From Sipunculus nudus (Eukaryota; Annelida; Sipuncula; Golfingiida; Sipunculidae), in contig CM049322.1 of the NCBI GenBank assembly GCA_026874595.1, forward strand, positions 32,568,340-32,632,339: DNA of 64,000 bases, read 5' to 3'. The translations under genes and the position numbers were made by a program. The notes under the pieces are model-generated. The model worked only from the letters and a program-made list of their open reading frames with translations, made no database searches and was not told the origin of the DNA. This document shows positions 48,128 through 60,364 of the stretch, piece after piece (positions within the stretch are counted from its first letter, which is position 1; each line of letters starts with the position of its first letter).

Positions 48128-51100
48128 TTTTTAGCTCAGCTGACTATAAGTCATCTGAGCTATAGTAGTGGTCCATTGTCCGTTGTCCATCCGTCTAGCT
48201 GTCCGTCTGTCTGTCCGGATGTCTGTCCGTAAGACTGGCACATTTCGACACCGTTGGACCTACGAATCTGAAATTCGGCATGCAGTTAGATGTCCCCAAA
48301 ATCTCCTACCATGCCGAAAATTGGGTCAATAGGACTTTGTTCCTTTGAGATATTAAGGAAAAACCTCAATTTTTTATTAGAAATCTATTTTCACACTTCA
48401 GGACTGCCTAATATTAAAACCACTCATCTGGTTTTCTTCATATTTACCATAAATATTCCTCTATATAGTTCCTATGTACATGCCAAATATTAAGTCAGTA
48501 TTTTATAAATTAAAAAAGTTATTGGCCCAAACATAATGGACTTTGTAAAAAAATTAAGGAAGATATTTGGTCACTTAAGACCAAAAGTGTTAAAGGTAGG
48601 GACTTTTTTCCAGTAATACAACTTTAATTAATCAAAATTTAATTGTATACCAAAAATTAGATCAAAATCTGGTAAATTTTTTTAAATATTGGCAAAAATA
48701 TAAAAATTTGTACCTTAAATTTTGCCCAACTTTGGCCACGGCACTTTTTTTTCCTGTAAGAACTGTGGATTTAATTTTCACAGCATGTATACATAAGGTT
48801 TTAATCTGTTAAAATATGAAATTTGAAAATAAAAGCTGCAAAATTAGGCTAGTTATTGAATTTTTTTGGAGGCTCTTGTTGTATTCCCTTACATTGTCAA
48901 GCAGTCCACTTTGATGACTGTAGGTCATTCAGTGCACATCTCTATGCTCCCCAGACTGTTGGCATAATTTTAGATGTCCCCAAAATCTCCTACCATACCA
49001 AAAATTGGGTCATTAGGACTTCATTCCTTCGAGATATTAAGGAAAAAAACTCCGTTTTCCATAAAAAAAAGCCATTGTTACACTTCAAGGCTGCCTAAAA
49101 TCAAAACCACTGATCTGTTTTTGATCGTATTTAGTATTCACATTCTTTCATACATTTTCTATGAACATACCAAAAATTAGGTCAGTATTGGGTATTATTT
49201 TGAAGTTATGGGCCAAACATAATGCAATTTTTTAATAAAAAAGGGAAATATATTTACTCACCTAAAATGAGAATTGCTGAACCTAGACTTTTTTTCAGGA
49301 ATATAACATTATTTAATCAAGATTCAGTTGTTTACCCAAAATTAGGTCTGAAGTTTGCCAATTTTTCAAGTTATTAGCATAAATAAAAAATCAGTACCTT
49401 AAATTTTGTCCAACTTTGGCACTATTGATTTAATTTTCACAGCATATATACATAAGGATTTAATCTTTTAAAATCTGAAATTTCAAAGAAATTGATCAGA
49501 AAGAATAGCTTTTATTCATGTTTTAATACACCATGTCAGGTGTTGTTTACATCTAGCCCACTTAGTAGTACAGCCTTCACTTGCATTATGTAACCCACCC
49601 CCAGGCAGCTTGCCACTACCAGCAGGCTTCCTCTCTGCCCTGCACTCCCCCCCCCCCCCCCCCCTCCCCAGATGGTGCATAAACTAGATGAATGTTATTA
49701 TTTTCTGTATTTGATTCATTCTTATTCAAGGCTATGCTACATTTTAGATTTTGTATTGTACCACCAGGGTTACATGTCAATGATTAAAGTGTACATTTAA
49801 TTGTGTCCACGAAGTGGTGTATTGCTATGAAAGTGTGGATGTTCATGAGATAAGTAATTCCTTACTTCAGAAGAGTAAAAACTTCACCAGGTGTGAAATT
49901 GACTATTAGTATTAATTCCAGTAATAAATTAAAACAGGGATAGTAATAAGCACAATGATATTGTTTGTCCCTCATTCAACCAACAGTGTGTATACTTTAT
50001 TTGAAAAGATGTTTTATTTTAACAAATTTACTGAATCTTTTATTTTATTTTGGTGAATAAAATTAAGCATGTACTCAAAAGTCCAATGTGCAAAACTTTT
50101 TAATAGTGATTCAAGGAATATTCTTGTAGATGCCATGTTGTGGCATTATTTTCTTTTAAAAACAGTTTAAACATTTATGATTTAAAAATAATAAAATATA
50201 TGTGTATGCATAATATGACCCAATATGAGCTACACTCTGGATATATGATGATTGCAACTTTTGCAACAATTCTAATATATTAAGTTATAGTTTCAGTTTT
50301 TTACTCTGTATATATAATGATTGCAACTTTTGCAACAATTCTAATATTTTAACTTATATCTTCAGGTTTTTTTTTAATTAAAAGTTTATAAAACCTGTAA
50401 ATAAAAAAATGATTAAGATAAAAACTTCTAAATGGAAAACTGGATATGCTTAAAAAAATAGGATTATATATAAACTTAAATGCATTATTACCTTGAAAGT
50501 GAAATAAAGGTATTAGTCCATTCTGTCCACTTGCCTGTCCATCTGTAAATTTTCATATGCATCACAGTATCTCAAAACTTTTACTGTTTTTCTTCATGAC
50601 AGTCTTGTCAGAGTATTATTTTGCAATCATTTATTTAGAACTTTACTATAACCAAGTAGGAGGGCCCCTTTCCTCTTAGCTTTTCATATTCTTATATAAA
50701 TGAAAAACATTACAATAGAATATTTCTACATCCACCTTTGTGCTGCCCTCACTTTTCCCTTCTCCGAACCCCATCCCAAAGTCGGCCTCAGTAAGCAAGA
50801 ACAAGATGAATCAGATATATTCATACTTAAATATTTTGTATAACTATTCGTCCATAGGTACCTATGTACATGCCAGAAATTATGTCTATATTGTGTAATA
50901 TGTAGACATAGTGGGCATCACAATAATGTACCTTGTCAAGACTAAAGAGATATTGTGTCATGCAGTCACAAATTCATAAATCACTTCATCAGCATGGTTA
51001 ATCATAACATCATATCTGTCAAATTGAAAGCTTGCAGACTACCATACACTTTAGATCCTTCAACTTATAGCCTTATCATCATTCTACTACTGCTTATTAC

Positions 51101-51372
51101 TGCTGTCATTGCATTCATATTGGCTCAAATATATCACAATTTTCAACCCCTCCTAAATAAATAAAAAATAAACCACTTTATTTGACTCTATTAATCCATA
51201 AGTCGGGTAATTTCATTTATCATTTACTTACATGTTACATTACATTCCTTTATAATGCCCAACATGTCCATGATATTCATAAGCCTTATCGACTCGATAT
51301 AGTATCACAGTGGAGAAACACTTATATTCCAATCATGATCAGCTGAGCGCCGTGACCCATGGGTCCCTTGTT
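48128..51372 (+). mobile_element. hairpin-ended repeat element C
   Basis: Starts TTTTTAGCTCAGCTGACTAT (hairpin with AAGTCATCTGAGCTAT), then GTCCGTCTGTCTGTCC runs, and ends CAGCTGAGCGCCGTGACCCA followed by TGGGTCCCTTG. Ends match elements A and B. Inside, a block of about 684 bases occurs twice (GATGTCCCCAAAATCTCCTA at 48288 and 48973), which explains two similar plus-strand frames. Its interior is otherwise unlike A and B. A poly-C tract lies near 49650. Confidence 0.6.
48288..49500 (+). repeat. 684-bp duplicated block in element C
   Basis: GATGTCCCCAAAATCTCCTA and CATTAGGACTTCATTCCTTC-type text recur with about 80-85 % identity. Each copy keeps a frame of about 67 codons (MSPKSPTMPKIGSIGL against MSPKSPTIPKIGSLGL), which follows from the repeat. 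Confidence 0.75.
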
Positions 51373-51902
51373 TATTTTACGTTTAAATGTTCCATATAAA
51401 TAATACAATTACAGTTTTTACTAAATTTGGTACTACAACTAGCCTTACTGCTTATATACATAATTTGTAAAATGTATTTCATATGTAACAACTCATACAT
51501 ATAATAGTCAAATATATGCATTGTGGATTTGTACACTTAATAAATGTCCAAGTCACCCCAGATAATGTCAACAAGTACCTCTAGTACTGTCATGTAACAA
51601 GTGTCCTCCTCTGTGTAATTGCATTCATATTCTAATTGATTGTTTGTTATTTGATTAATTGACTGATTTCTCCATCCAGAGAGATTTGGTATATTTACAG
51701 GGCCACAGGCCTTTGGATTCATTCAACTGGTGGACGGAGCAAAGACAGAGCCTATGTGTTCGACGCCTACCCCAGTGAGCAGACTTTGTATTGTTTCAGC
51801 ATGCATGCTAAATGCACCTGAAGGACAGTGAAGATGGCATATGTGTATGCATATCCGTGGCTAAAGCAATTCCATTGGCTCACTTGGACAGGTTCCCAAC
51901 AA

Positions 51903-51929
51903 GGGGGGGGGGGGGGGGGGGGGGGGGGG
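51903..51929 (+). repeat. poly-G tract of 27 bases
   Basis: Uninterrupted G. Such a tract can form a G-quadruplex and is a common site of sequencing or assembly error. Confidence 0.9.
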
Positions 51930-52189
51930 TCACAAGTGCAGTGCAGCATTTGGTGAGTGCTCTGTCCACTAGATGCATGAAACCAGAAGCCAGCATGTGG
52001 CTCTTTATATATACTACTGTATCATAACTATGTCTAGGTGATTGTACAGTGATAGAATATACCTTCTTTGGGCTTTCAAATATTGATATTAAATCTTTTG
52101 CTTTTTTAGCTCAGCTGACTGAAAGTCATCTGAGCTATAGCGATCACTCTTTGTCCGTCGTCCGTCTGTCTGTCCGTCTGTCCGTTAAC

Positions 52190-54480
52190 CAGGTACAAAT
52201 GGTAACCGCTGGACCTAGAACCTTGTAACTTGAGATTCTGAGAGGTCCATGAAAAATCTCCTTGGAAACCAGAAATTAGGTCTCTGTTACCTATATCCTT
52301 CGAGCTATGGGGCCCCAAAGTACCCCCCAGAAAAGTCAAAAATTTCAAACAAAAACTTCAATATCTCATTAACTACTTGACTGATGGTCATGATTTTTGG
52401 CATACATATTGATCATGAGATGTTCCATCAGTTCCTGAAGACTGGTGGCGCCACCTGTATTTTTTTTATTTTTTACGAATTTTTTTCTCTATTTTTGATA
52501 CCTTAAAAAATGTGAACATCTGTGAACAAGGCACAAATCGTAACGACTGGACCTAGAATCTTCATTCTCGACACACTGAGAGACCTATGAAGTCTCCATG
52601 GAAACCAGAAATTAGGTCTCTGTTACCCATATCCTTTGAGCTATGGTGCCCCATAATACCCCTCAGAAAAGTAAAAAATTTCATACAAAAACTTCATTAT
52701 CTCATTAAATACTTGACTGATGGTCATGATTTTTGGCATACATATTGATCATGAGATGTTCCATCACTTCCTGCAGACTGGTGGTGCCACCTGTATCGTT
52801 CAATTTTTTACGAATTTTTTTCTCTATTTTTGAGACCTTTCAAAATGTGAACATCTGTTAACAAGGCACAAATCGTAAAGACTGTACCTAGAATCTTAAT
52901 TCTTGACACACTGAGAGACCTATAAAAAGTCTCCATGGAAACCAGAAATTAGGTCTCTGTTACCCATATTCTTCCAGCTATGGGGCCCCAAAGTACCCCC
53001 AAGAAAAGTCAAAAATTTCAAACAAAAACTTCAATATCTCAATAACTACATCACTGTCGGTCATGATTTGTGGCATAACTATTGATCAATAGGTGTTCCA
53101 TCAGTTCCTGCAGACTGGTGGCGCCACCTGTATCGTTCGATTTCTAATGAATTTCTTTCTCTATTTTTGAGACCCTTCAAAATGTAAACATCTGTTAACA
53201 AGGCACAAATCTTAAAGGCTGTACCTAGAATCTTAATTTTTGACACACTGAGAAGTCCATGAAAAATCTCCTTGGAAACCAGAAATTAGGTCTCTGTTAC
53301 CCATATCCTTTGAGCTATGGGGCCCCAAAGTACCCCCCAGAGTAGTCAAAAATTTCATACAAAAACTTCAATATCTCAATAACTACATCACTGATGGTCA
53401 TGATTTTTGGCATACATATTGATCATGAGATGTTCCATCAGTTCCTGCAGACTGGTGGCGCCACCTATATTGTTTGATTTTGTTACGATTTCTTCCTCTA
53501 TTTTTGAGACCTTTAAGGATGCTGTCATCTGTTAACGTTGCATAAATCGTAACGACTGCACCTAGAATCTTCATTCTCGACACACTGAGAGACCTATGAA
53601 AAGTCTCCATGGAAACCAGAAATTAGGTCTCTGTTACCCATATCCGTCAAGATATGGGGCCCCAAAGTACCCCCCATAGTAGTCAAAAATTTCAAACAAA
53701 AACTTCAATATCTCAATAACTACATCACTGATGGTCATGAATTTTGGCATACATATTGATCAATAGGTGTTCCATCAGTTCCTGCAGACTGTTGGCACAA
53801 CCTGTATTTGTTCGGGTTTTTTTTACGAATTTTTTTATTTTTGAGAGCTTTAAAGATATGAACATCAGATCTGTTAACAGGGCACAAATCATAAAAACTG
53901 GACCTAGAATCTTCATTTTTGACACACAGGGAGACCCATGAAAATTGTCCATGGAAACCTGAAATTAGGTCTCTGTTACCCATATTCTTTAGGCTGTATG
54001 GCTCCAAAATACCCCCCAGAATAATGGAAAATTTGATACAAAAAGTTCAGTATCTCAATAACTACAACACTGATGGTTATGATTTTCGGCATACATATTG
54101 ATCATGAGCTGTTCCATCATTTTCTGCAGACTGGGTGCGCCACCTCTATTTTTTTCAAATTTTTACGAATTTTTTTTCTCTTTTTTTGAGACCTTTAAAG
54201 ATGTGGTTATCTGTCAACAGGGTACAAATTGCAACAACTGGACCTAGAAACTTCATTCTTGTCATGCAAGGAGGCCCATGAAGAGTGCCTGTGGAAACTT
54301 GAAATTAGGTCTCTGTTACCCATATCCTTCAAGCTATAGGACTCTGAAGTATCCCTCAGAATAATGGACAATTTGATACAAAAGCTGAAGTATCTGAACA
54401 ACCAATGCGGAGATCATCATGATTATTTGCATGGATATTGTCCATTAAGTGTTTTTATTAGTTTCTGCAGACTGGTGGAG
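52190..54480 (+). repeat. 337-bp tandem array in element B
   Basis: ACTGGTGGCGCCACCTGTAT or a variant recurs at 52441, 52777, 53114, 53451, 53788, 54130 and 54471 (spacing 336, 337, 337, 337, 342, 341). Units share GGAAACCAGAAATTAGGTCT and CTGTTACCCATATCC. About 6.8 units. Confidence 0.92.
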
Positions 54481-54719
54481 CCACCTGTATTTTTGTATCC
54501 TCCAAAACGAAGTTTTGCAGATACTGTTTTTGACCGGGTTCCTCCACCGCCGCCACGTTTGTTTCCAGAGAGCTACTCTGAGAAAAAATGGACCGATTTT
54601 TCCGAAACTTACACCAATTATCGAGTCACATGTGAACTAGTGCCTAACCAATTTGTGTTGACCTCTGACCTTTCCCCTCTATCCAGCGTCCATTTGTGCA
54701 TCTGTTTCCACACATAAAC

Positions 54720-55500
54720 CCTCATATCTCGGGAACCGATTGACCAATCAGGAAATAAAATTTATACAAATGTACCCTTGGATTGCTTTATAACATACAC
54801 AAAAATGGTGGCGCCACCTATAACCATGTTTGCACAGTGTCCATCTGTTCATCTGCCTTGGGTTAAAATCACTCATATCTCTGCAGTAAATTGACTAATT
54901 CACCTGAAATTCGGCATGCATATACATCCAGGATAGCTTTCTTGATTTTATGACAGATGGCGCCAACTACATTCACGTTCACGCTGATCACATCCATGCT
55001 CATATCTCAGGAACCGTTTGACCGATTGGGCCAAAATTTTGCATGTCTATAGATCTCACATAGCTTTTTATCATACGCAAAACTGGTGGCGCCACCTGCA
55101 ACCATTTTTGCACAGCGTCTGTCTGTTTTCTGCCGTGGGATAATGTCACTCATATCTCGGCAGTGGTTTGACATATCTGCCTAAAATTTTGCAGTTTTAA
55201 ACATCCTGGATAGCTTTCTTGATTTTATGACAGGTGGCGCCACTTACATTCTAGTTTATGCTGCAGACATCCGAGCTCTTTATCATACACAAAACTGGAG
55301 GGGCCACCTACAACCATTTTTGCACAGCGTCTGTCTGTTTTCTGCCGTCGGCTAAAATCACTCATATACATGTAGTGGTTTGACTTTTCTGCCTAAAATT
55401 TTGCATATGTATACAACTTGGACAGCTTTCTGGGTTTGAGGTAGGTGGCACAACCTACATACACATTTAGGCTGCAGACATCCATGCTAATATGCAACAT
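54720..55500 (+). repeat. 279-bp-type array in element B
   Basis: Reverse complement of the array in element A: GGTGGCGCCACC at 54807 and 55085 (278 apart), with TATGACAG(A/G)TGGCGCC between. The 3' unit is the most diverged. Confidence 0.8.
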
Positions 55501-56039
55501 ACCTCACTCTATTTCCCCTTGCCACTCAATCCATGCCTCACTGCTACTGTTCCACTCTGATTTTGGCGGATAGATGTAGTCACTTGTCGGCTACCCAAAT
55601 TCTAGTTTTTAAAGCTTACACATTTTTCTCTATTTTTGAGATATATAAATACAGACTAAATCTTGGCCTGTTGGTTAATCTGTTTGATGCTTCAGTTGAA
55701 TAGGTATACACTACCATTCTGATGATAAAATTTCCTTTAGTGAATCTCTTTCCAGTCAGCTGAGCGTCATGACCCATGGGTCACTTGTTTAAGTATTAAA
55801 GGGCATTGGTGAACAATGAAAAAGTGGTCAGTTAACTTGATATCAAACAAGTCAAAATTTGAGCACAGTTTATTTTGTGTCAGCAAAGTCAGTCTTTATA
55901 TGATGTGTTAGTTTTATGATTAATAGGCACAAGATTGTACCCTCTTTAAACTTTAATTCCCCCTTTAAGCAAAAAGCCCCAAAGTCTTGAAAGAGAGCAT
56001 AATTTGTGCTAATATTGCGCCATTGTAGGACATGACCCA

Positions 56040-56690
56040 GCTGTTACCTCCAACTGTAGAGACATGATCAAGCTGCTGCCGCCAACTGTAGAGGCATGAT
56101 CCAGCTGTTGCCTCCAACTGTAGAGACATGATCCAGCTGCTGCCCCCATCTGTAGAGACATGATCCAGCTGCTGCCCACAGCTGTAGAGACATGATCCAG
56201 CTGCTGCCTCCAACTGTAGAGACATGATCCAGCTGCTGCCTCCAGCTGTAGAGACATGATCCAGCTGCTTCCAACTGTAGAGACATGATCCAGCTGCTGC
56301 CTTCAGCTGTAGAGACTTGATCCAGCTGCTGCCACCAACTGTAGGGACATGATCCAGCTGCTGCCTCTAGCTGTAGAGACATGATCCAGCTGCTGCCTCC
56401 AGCTGTAGAGACATGATCCAGCTGCTGCCACCAACTGTAGAGACATGACTCAGCTGCTGCCACCAACTGTAGAGACATGACTCAGCTTCTGCCTCCAACT
56501 GTAGAGACATGATCCAGCTGCTGCCTCCAACTGTAGAGACATGATCCTGCTGCTGCCTTCTGGTGTAGAGACATGATCCAGCTGCCACCAACTGTAGAGA
56601 CATGATTCAGCTTCTGCGTCAAACTGAAGAGACATGACCCAGTTTCTGCCTCTAACTGTAAAGATGAGATCCAGCTCTGCTTCCAAAATA
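56040..56690. repeat. 32-bp minisatellite, about 20 units
   Basis: Unit CATGATCCAGCTGCTGCCTC then CAACTGTAGAGA. Variants change CTGCC/CTTCC and AACTG/AGCTG; some units have lost three bases. On the minus strand all three frames are open over most of the array and read the same 32-residue cycle (MSLQLEAAAGSCLYSWRQQL), because 32 is not divisible by three. No start, splice or flanking coding sequence was found. Confidence 0.95.
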
Positions 56691-56699
56691 ATGGATGGA

Positions 56700-58010
56700 G
56701 CGGTGCTTTCTACAAGAAGATTCTGTAGAACATCTGCAGGTGTCAGGTAAATTCAGTGTTTGGAGGTCTAAGGTAGGTTACACTTTGAATGTTATGTTCA
56801 CAGCTAATTTACTTTCCTTTTTTTCTTTTATATTGTTTACCTTGCTTTGGTTTGCTTTTATAATGTTAAATTTTGCTTTCAAATTGTTTTTCAGCAATTT
56901 TCACCTGTATTTTACAGGTCAAAATCCATTAACCCTTTTATGCCCCTTGTTATCTGCTCTGAGGGCAAAGTCTGAGTGGACCCATCAACTGATCATGTCA
57001 TGACTTTCTTTAACCACATACATGGCTACCCTCCTTTAAGAACCAATGCTTGCCCCCAGGTCACTTTACATGTTAGGGTAATCACAGTCATCAGTATTTA
57101 GGCTTTAACTGTGGTACTACTTGGAATGGGGCTAGCCATCTGGGAGTTTGTGTGTGTGTGTGTTGGGGAGAGGGGATTAGTGTTTAATACATATGCTGCA
57201 GGGCTTTCAGATGATCATCATTTAATCATCAGCACCACTGTACCCACCCCATTATCATTTGACAAATCCCTTTTGAGGTAATGTTGGCTTTCTCATAGCC
57301 ATCTTGAAATTACCACAATTTAAAGAAAAATATAAAAGTAAACTATTACAAGAACAGACCTCCTCAAAGCTGTTTTGAACATCATAAACTTTTAAAAATA
57401 AATAAAACTTTTAAAAATAATTAAAAGGTAAAATATTATGAGAAAAGAATTGTTCTAATGTCAACATTTGGAGTGAAGTGTGCACTTAACTTTTTTTAAA
57501 CATCGGTAGCATTAGGGCTTCGGAGGGTTATTTAGCCAAAAGTTTGAGCATATGTTAGGGATAAGTTGTATGATCATTCCGTATTCCAATCAGTCTGAGA
57601 GGTCATTGTTCCTTAAATATTCATTGTATTTTACACTTTTAAATTAAGCGTTTGTTATATGTAAATAAATCCGTTCTTAAGTACAGATTTTCTAATATTT
57701 GGGTACTTTGTACATTTCCTTGTTTATAGCATAACTTATAGCTTTATGACAGGTTTTTTTGTGAAACTTATTTCTACAGAACATTTCTATCATTGAAATG
57801 TGCTATGGTTGGATGGTTAGAATCACACCACTTTTTTACGTTTTTCATACTCTGGTGCGACATTCCCATCTGTGTTATATACATGGCCAGGAAGTTTTTA
57901 TTTTACAGAAAATAAGGACAGTGTTGCGAAACTGGAACTTTGAAACGGAAAGATTATTTTTGTACAGAAAAACATGGCAATGTCAATATTACATCTGGTA
58001 TTTTCTTAGA
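56700..58010. other. non-coding stretch
   Basis: Frames at 56695-57003 and 57798-58043 (plus) are phenylalanine- and leucine-rich or lack context. I see no supported gene. Confidence 0.5.
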
Positions 58011-58016
58011 ACATTG

Positions 58017-58657
58017 TGCGCATGGTACTTTGTAGTACACTAGTTTGTAAAAGGTCAATTTAATTGGAATATTTCCCAGCTGCAGGTCTCCTAACATCCT
58101 TGACCTTAATAGGCATATGTTATTCTTTCACCAGAGGTTGTTTCTTTAGCCCAAGTTATGTTAGTAAGGTTGCTACCTGTATTTATCAGCATAAACGTTG
58201 GTGACTGTTCTAGATGTTCCACATGTCAGCCAGTCTTGTACAGCCTCGTGAAATGGCTCAATACTTCCTATGGTCGCTATCCTTGGGGCCACTTGTTATA
58301 AACTCTGATGCTGAATGTATTATATAACAATTTTCTTCCAACAGCAAGAAAGGTACACATTCAGAAAGTACAGGACCTGTTCATTCTTCTTGTGTTAACT
58401 TGGTACATATGATTTGTGTGTGTATGTGTATATATATATAATATATTTTGTATAAATATAAAGATTTTTCATAGTTTTATACTTATATTTTAGTTTTCTG
58501 TTACTTACCATGAATCCTCCCCGTCAATTCACTTCTTCAGTTGTACTCTCTTAATTTCTACTCGTAAAATGCAAAGTCAATTGATGAAATAGTTTTTTAT
58601 GCACAGCCAATAAAATGTCATATTTTATTATTTGAAGGGTTTTTATTATCCGTGACT
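58017..58657 (+). repeat. ~640-bp duplicated unit, copy 1
   Basis: Two blocks: 58017-58140 (CACTAGTTTGTAAAAGGT, then GCAGGTCTCCTAACATCCTT) and 58158-58657 (ATGTTAGTAAGGTTGCTACC onward, including a GT/TA microsatellite). Both recur downstream in the same order and orientation. Confidence 0.85.
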
Positions 58658-58664
58658 AAACTTG

Positions 58665-59793
58665 TGCACATGGTACCTTGTAGTACACTAGTTTGTAAAA
58701 GGTGGATTTATTTTGAATATTTCTCAGCCGCAGGTCTCCTAACATCCTTGACCTTAATAGGCATATGCCATACTTTCACCAGATGTCATTTCTGGAGGTC
58801 TTGGAGTCTGATTCTGCTCACTGCGGGAAAACGCAAAACCTCAGGCCAAACTATTCACAGGGTGGCAGAGTTTCAACAGCTATCACAGGCTAATATTTCA
58901 TGCCGAAAACTAATGAATGCTGAGTGGAATTCCTCCTTTCTCACAAAAATAAAGAAATGAACATAGGTGACAAAGTGAACGTAGTTGTTCTGAAGTCGAC
59001 ATGTGCATGGCAAAGGTTTGATTATCCTCCTGTATTAAGGTTGTCCCTCTTGGCCATCAAACCTTTGCTCTGTGTATGTTACCAAGTGACTGTGTAAGTT
59101 TGGAGTTTTTTTTTTCTCCTGAACAGTTGTGACTCACAGTTGACACTGCCAATCAGCCTTGACCCTCAGCCCTGAGACCAAGTGCTCAGAAATTGCCGAT
59201 GGGTATTGAGTTAAATTGTGTACAGGATACAATTTAGTGGATGGGTTATCAGGGGCTGTAAGCGATTTTGAGAAGTTTATAATATGGCCCCATTTATGTT
59301 AGTAAGGTGGCTACCCGTATTTATCAGCATAAACGTTGGTGACTGTTCTAGATGTTCCGCATACATTCGCCAGTCTTGTAAAGCCTGGTGAAATGACTCA
59401 ATACTTCCTATGGTCACCATCCTTGAGGCCACTTGTTATAAACTCTGATGTTCGATGTATTATATAACAATTTTCTTCTAGCAACAAGAAAGGTACACAA
59501 TCAGAAAGTACTGGACCTTTTCATTCTTCTCGTGTAAACTTGGTACATATGATTTGTGTGTGTGTGTGTGTATATATAATACATTTGGTATAAATGTAAT
59601 GATTTTTCATATTTTCATACTTATATTTTATTACTGTGATACTTACCAGTCCTCTTAGCCGTCAATCATCTTCTCTAGTTGTTCTCTTAATTTCCACTCG
59701 CGATGTCAATTGATGAAATAAGTTTTTTTTTGTGCACACCTGATAAAATATGCCATTTTTTTTATTATTTTAGGGTTGTTATTACCCTTGACT
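58665..59793 (+). repeat. ~640-bp duplicated unit, copy 2, with ~490-bp insertion
   Basis: 58665-58790 matches 58017-58140, and 59296-59793 matches 58158-58657. The two blocks are separated by about 505 bases (58791-59295) that are absent from copy 1. The insert contains an exon-like stretch near 58820-58960 (GKRKTSGQTIHRVAEFQQLS, with an AATAAA just before the stop) that I cannot assign. Either the insert entered copy 2 or it was deleted from copy 1. Confidence 0.75.
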
Positions 59794-60029
59794 GAAATGG
59801 CAGACATGACATGTCATTGACCTTTCCTTCTGAATATTACAAATTTTATGATAACTGATATCTCTGAGTAAATGCCTGTAACTTATGCAGGAAACAGTTG
59901 ATTTGACAGTTGTCACAGTCTGTTAACCTGTATCTTCTGCCTGGATGCATGTTTCCTTATAGTTATCTTCCTTCTTTTCACATCAAATTCTCTGAATTAC
60001 CTGTTTTAAAAAAAAAACTAGAAATCTAC

Positions 60030-60310
60030 ATCCCAGTGGATGCATGCCTCAGCCAAGTTGTATTCACTCGCATCAGAACTAAAACCACACGTTTCAAATA
60101 TGCAAAGCGAACACACTGGACACTGTCACTCCGAGGTGCTGGGGCATGACCGTGACCTGAACAGGTGGCCAGGCCACAGTGGGTGGGGCATGAGGCTAAA
60201 CCTTCTGTGCCTTCATTCATGCCTAAGTTCCTGGACACTTGTGAAAAAAATCTTTGATGCCGCTCCAGAATCCTCAGAAGATGCTGGATCAACACCAAAG
60301 TCTAACTGAT
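60030..60310 (+). other. open stretch with acidic C-terminal-like text
   Basis: A plus frame ends FDAAPESSEDAGSTPKSN at a stop near 60307. The acidic, serine-rich ending looks protein-like, but the text before it (CLHSCLSSWTL) does not, and the opposite strand is open too. An acceptor-like CATGCCTAAG lies at 60221. I would not call a gene. Confidence 0.2.
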
Positions 60311-60364
60311 TCTTTCTTTTATGGTGTTTGTGCATGGAAGTTTAAATTCTTTGTAATATTTGAT

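Larger units (their letters stand above)
52103..55791 (+). mobile_element. hairpin-ended repeat element B
   Basis: Starts TTTTTTAGCTCAGCTGACTG with the hairpin AAAGTCATCTGAGCTATAG, then GTCCGTCGTCCGTCTGTCTG; ends CAGCTGAGCGTCATGACCCA followed by TGGGTCACTTGTTTAA. Two arrays lie inside: 337-bp units (52190-54480) and diverged units related to the 279-bp units of element A (54720-55500). The last 300 bases match the corresponding end of element A. It has no frame of gene length, so it must depend on another element for movement. Confidence 0.7.

Noticed and set aside
48290-49180. Two related 67-codon proteins
   Set aside because: They are produced by the duplicated block of element C and lack codon-level conservation signs.
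55965-56686. Overlapping minus-strand 'serine/glutamine-rich proteins'
   Set aside because: They are frames of the 32-bp minisatellite with no start, splice or flanking coding context.
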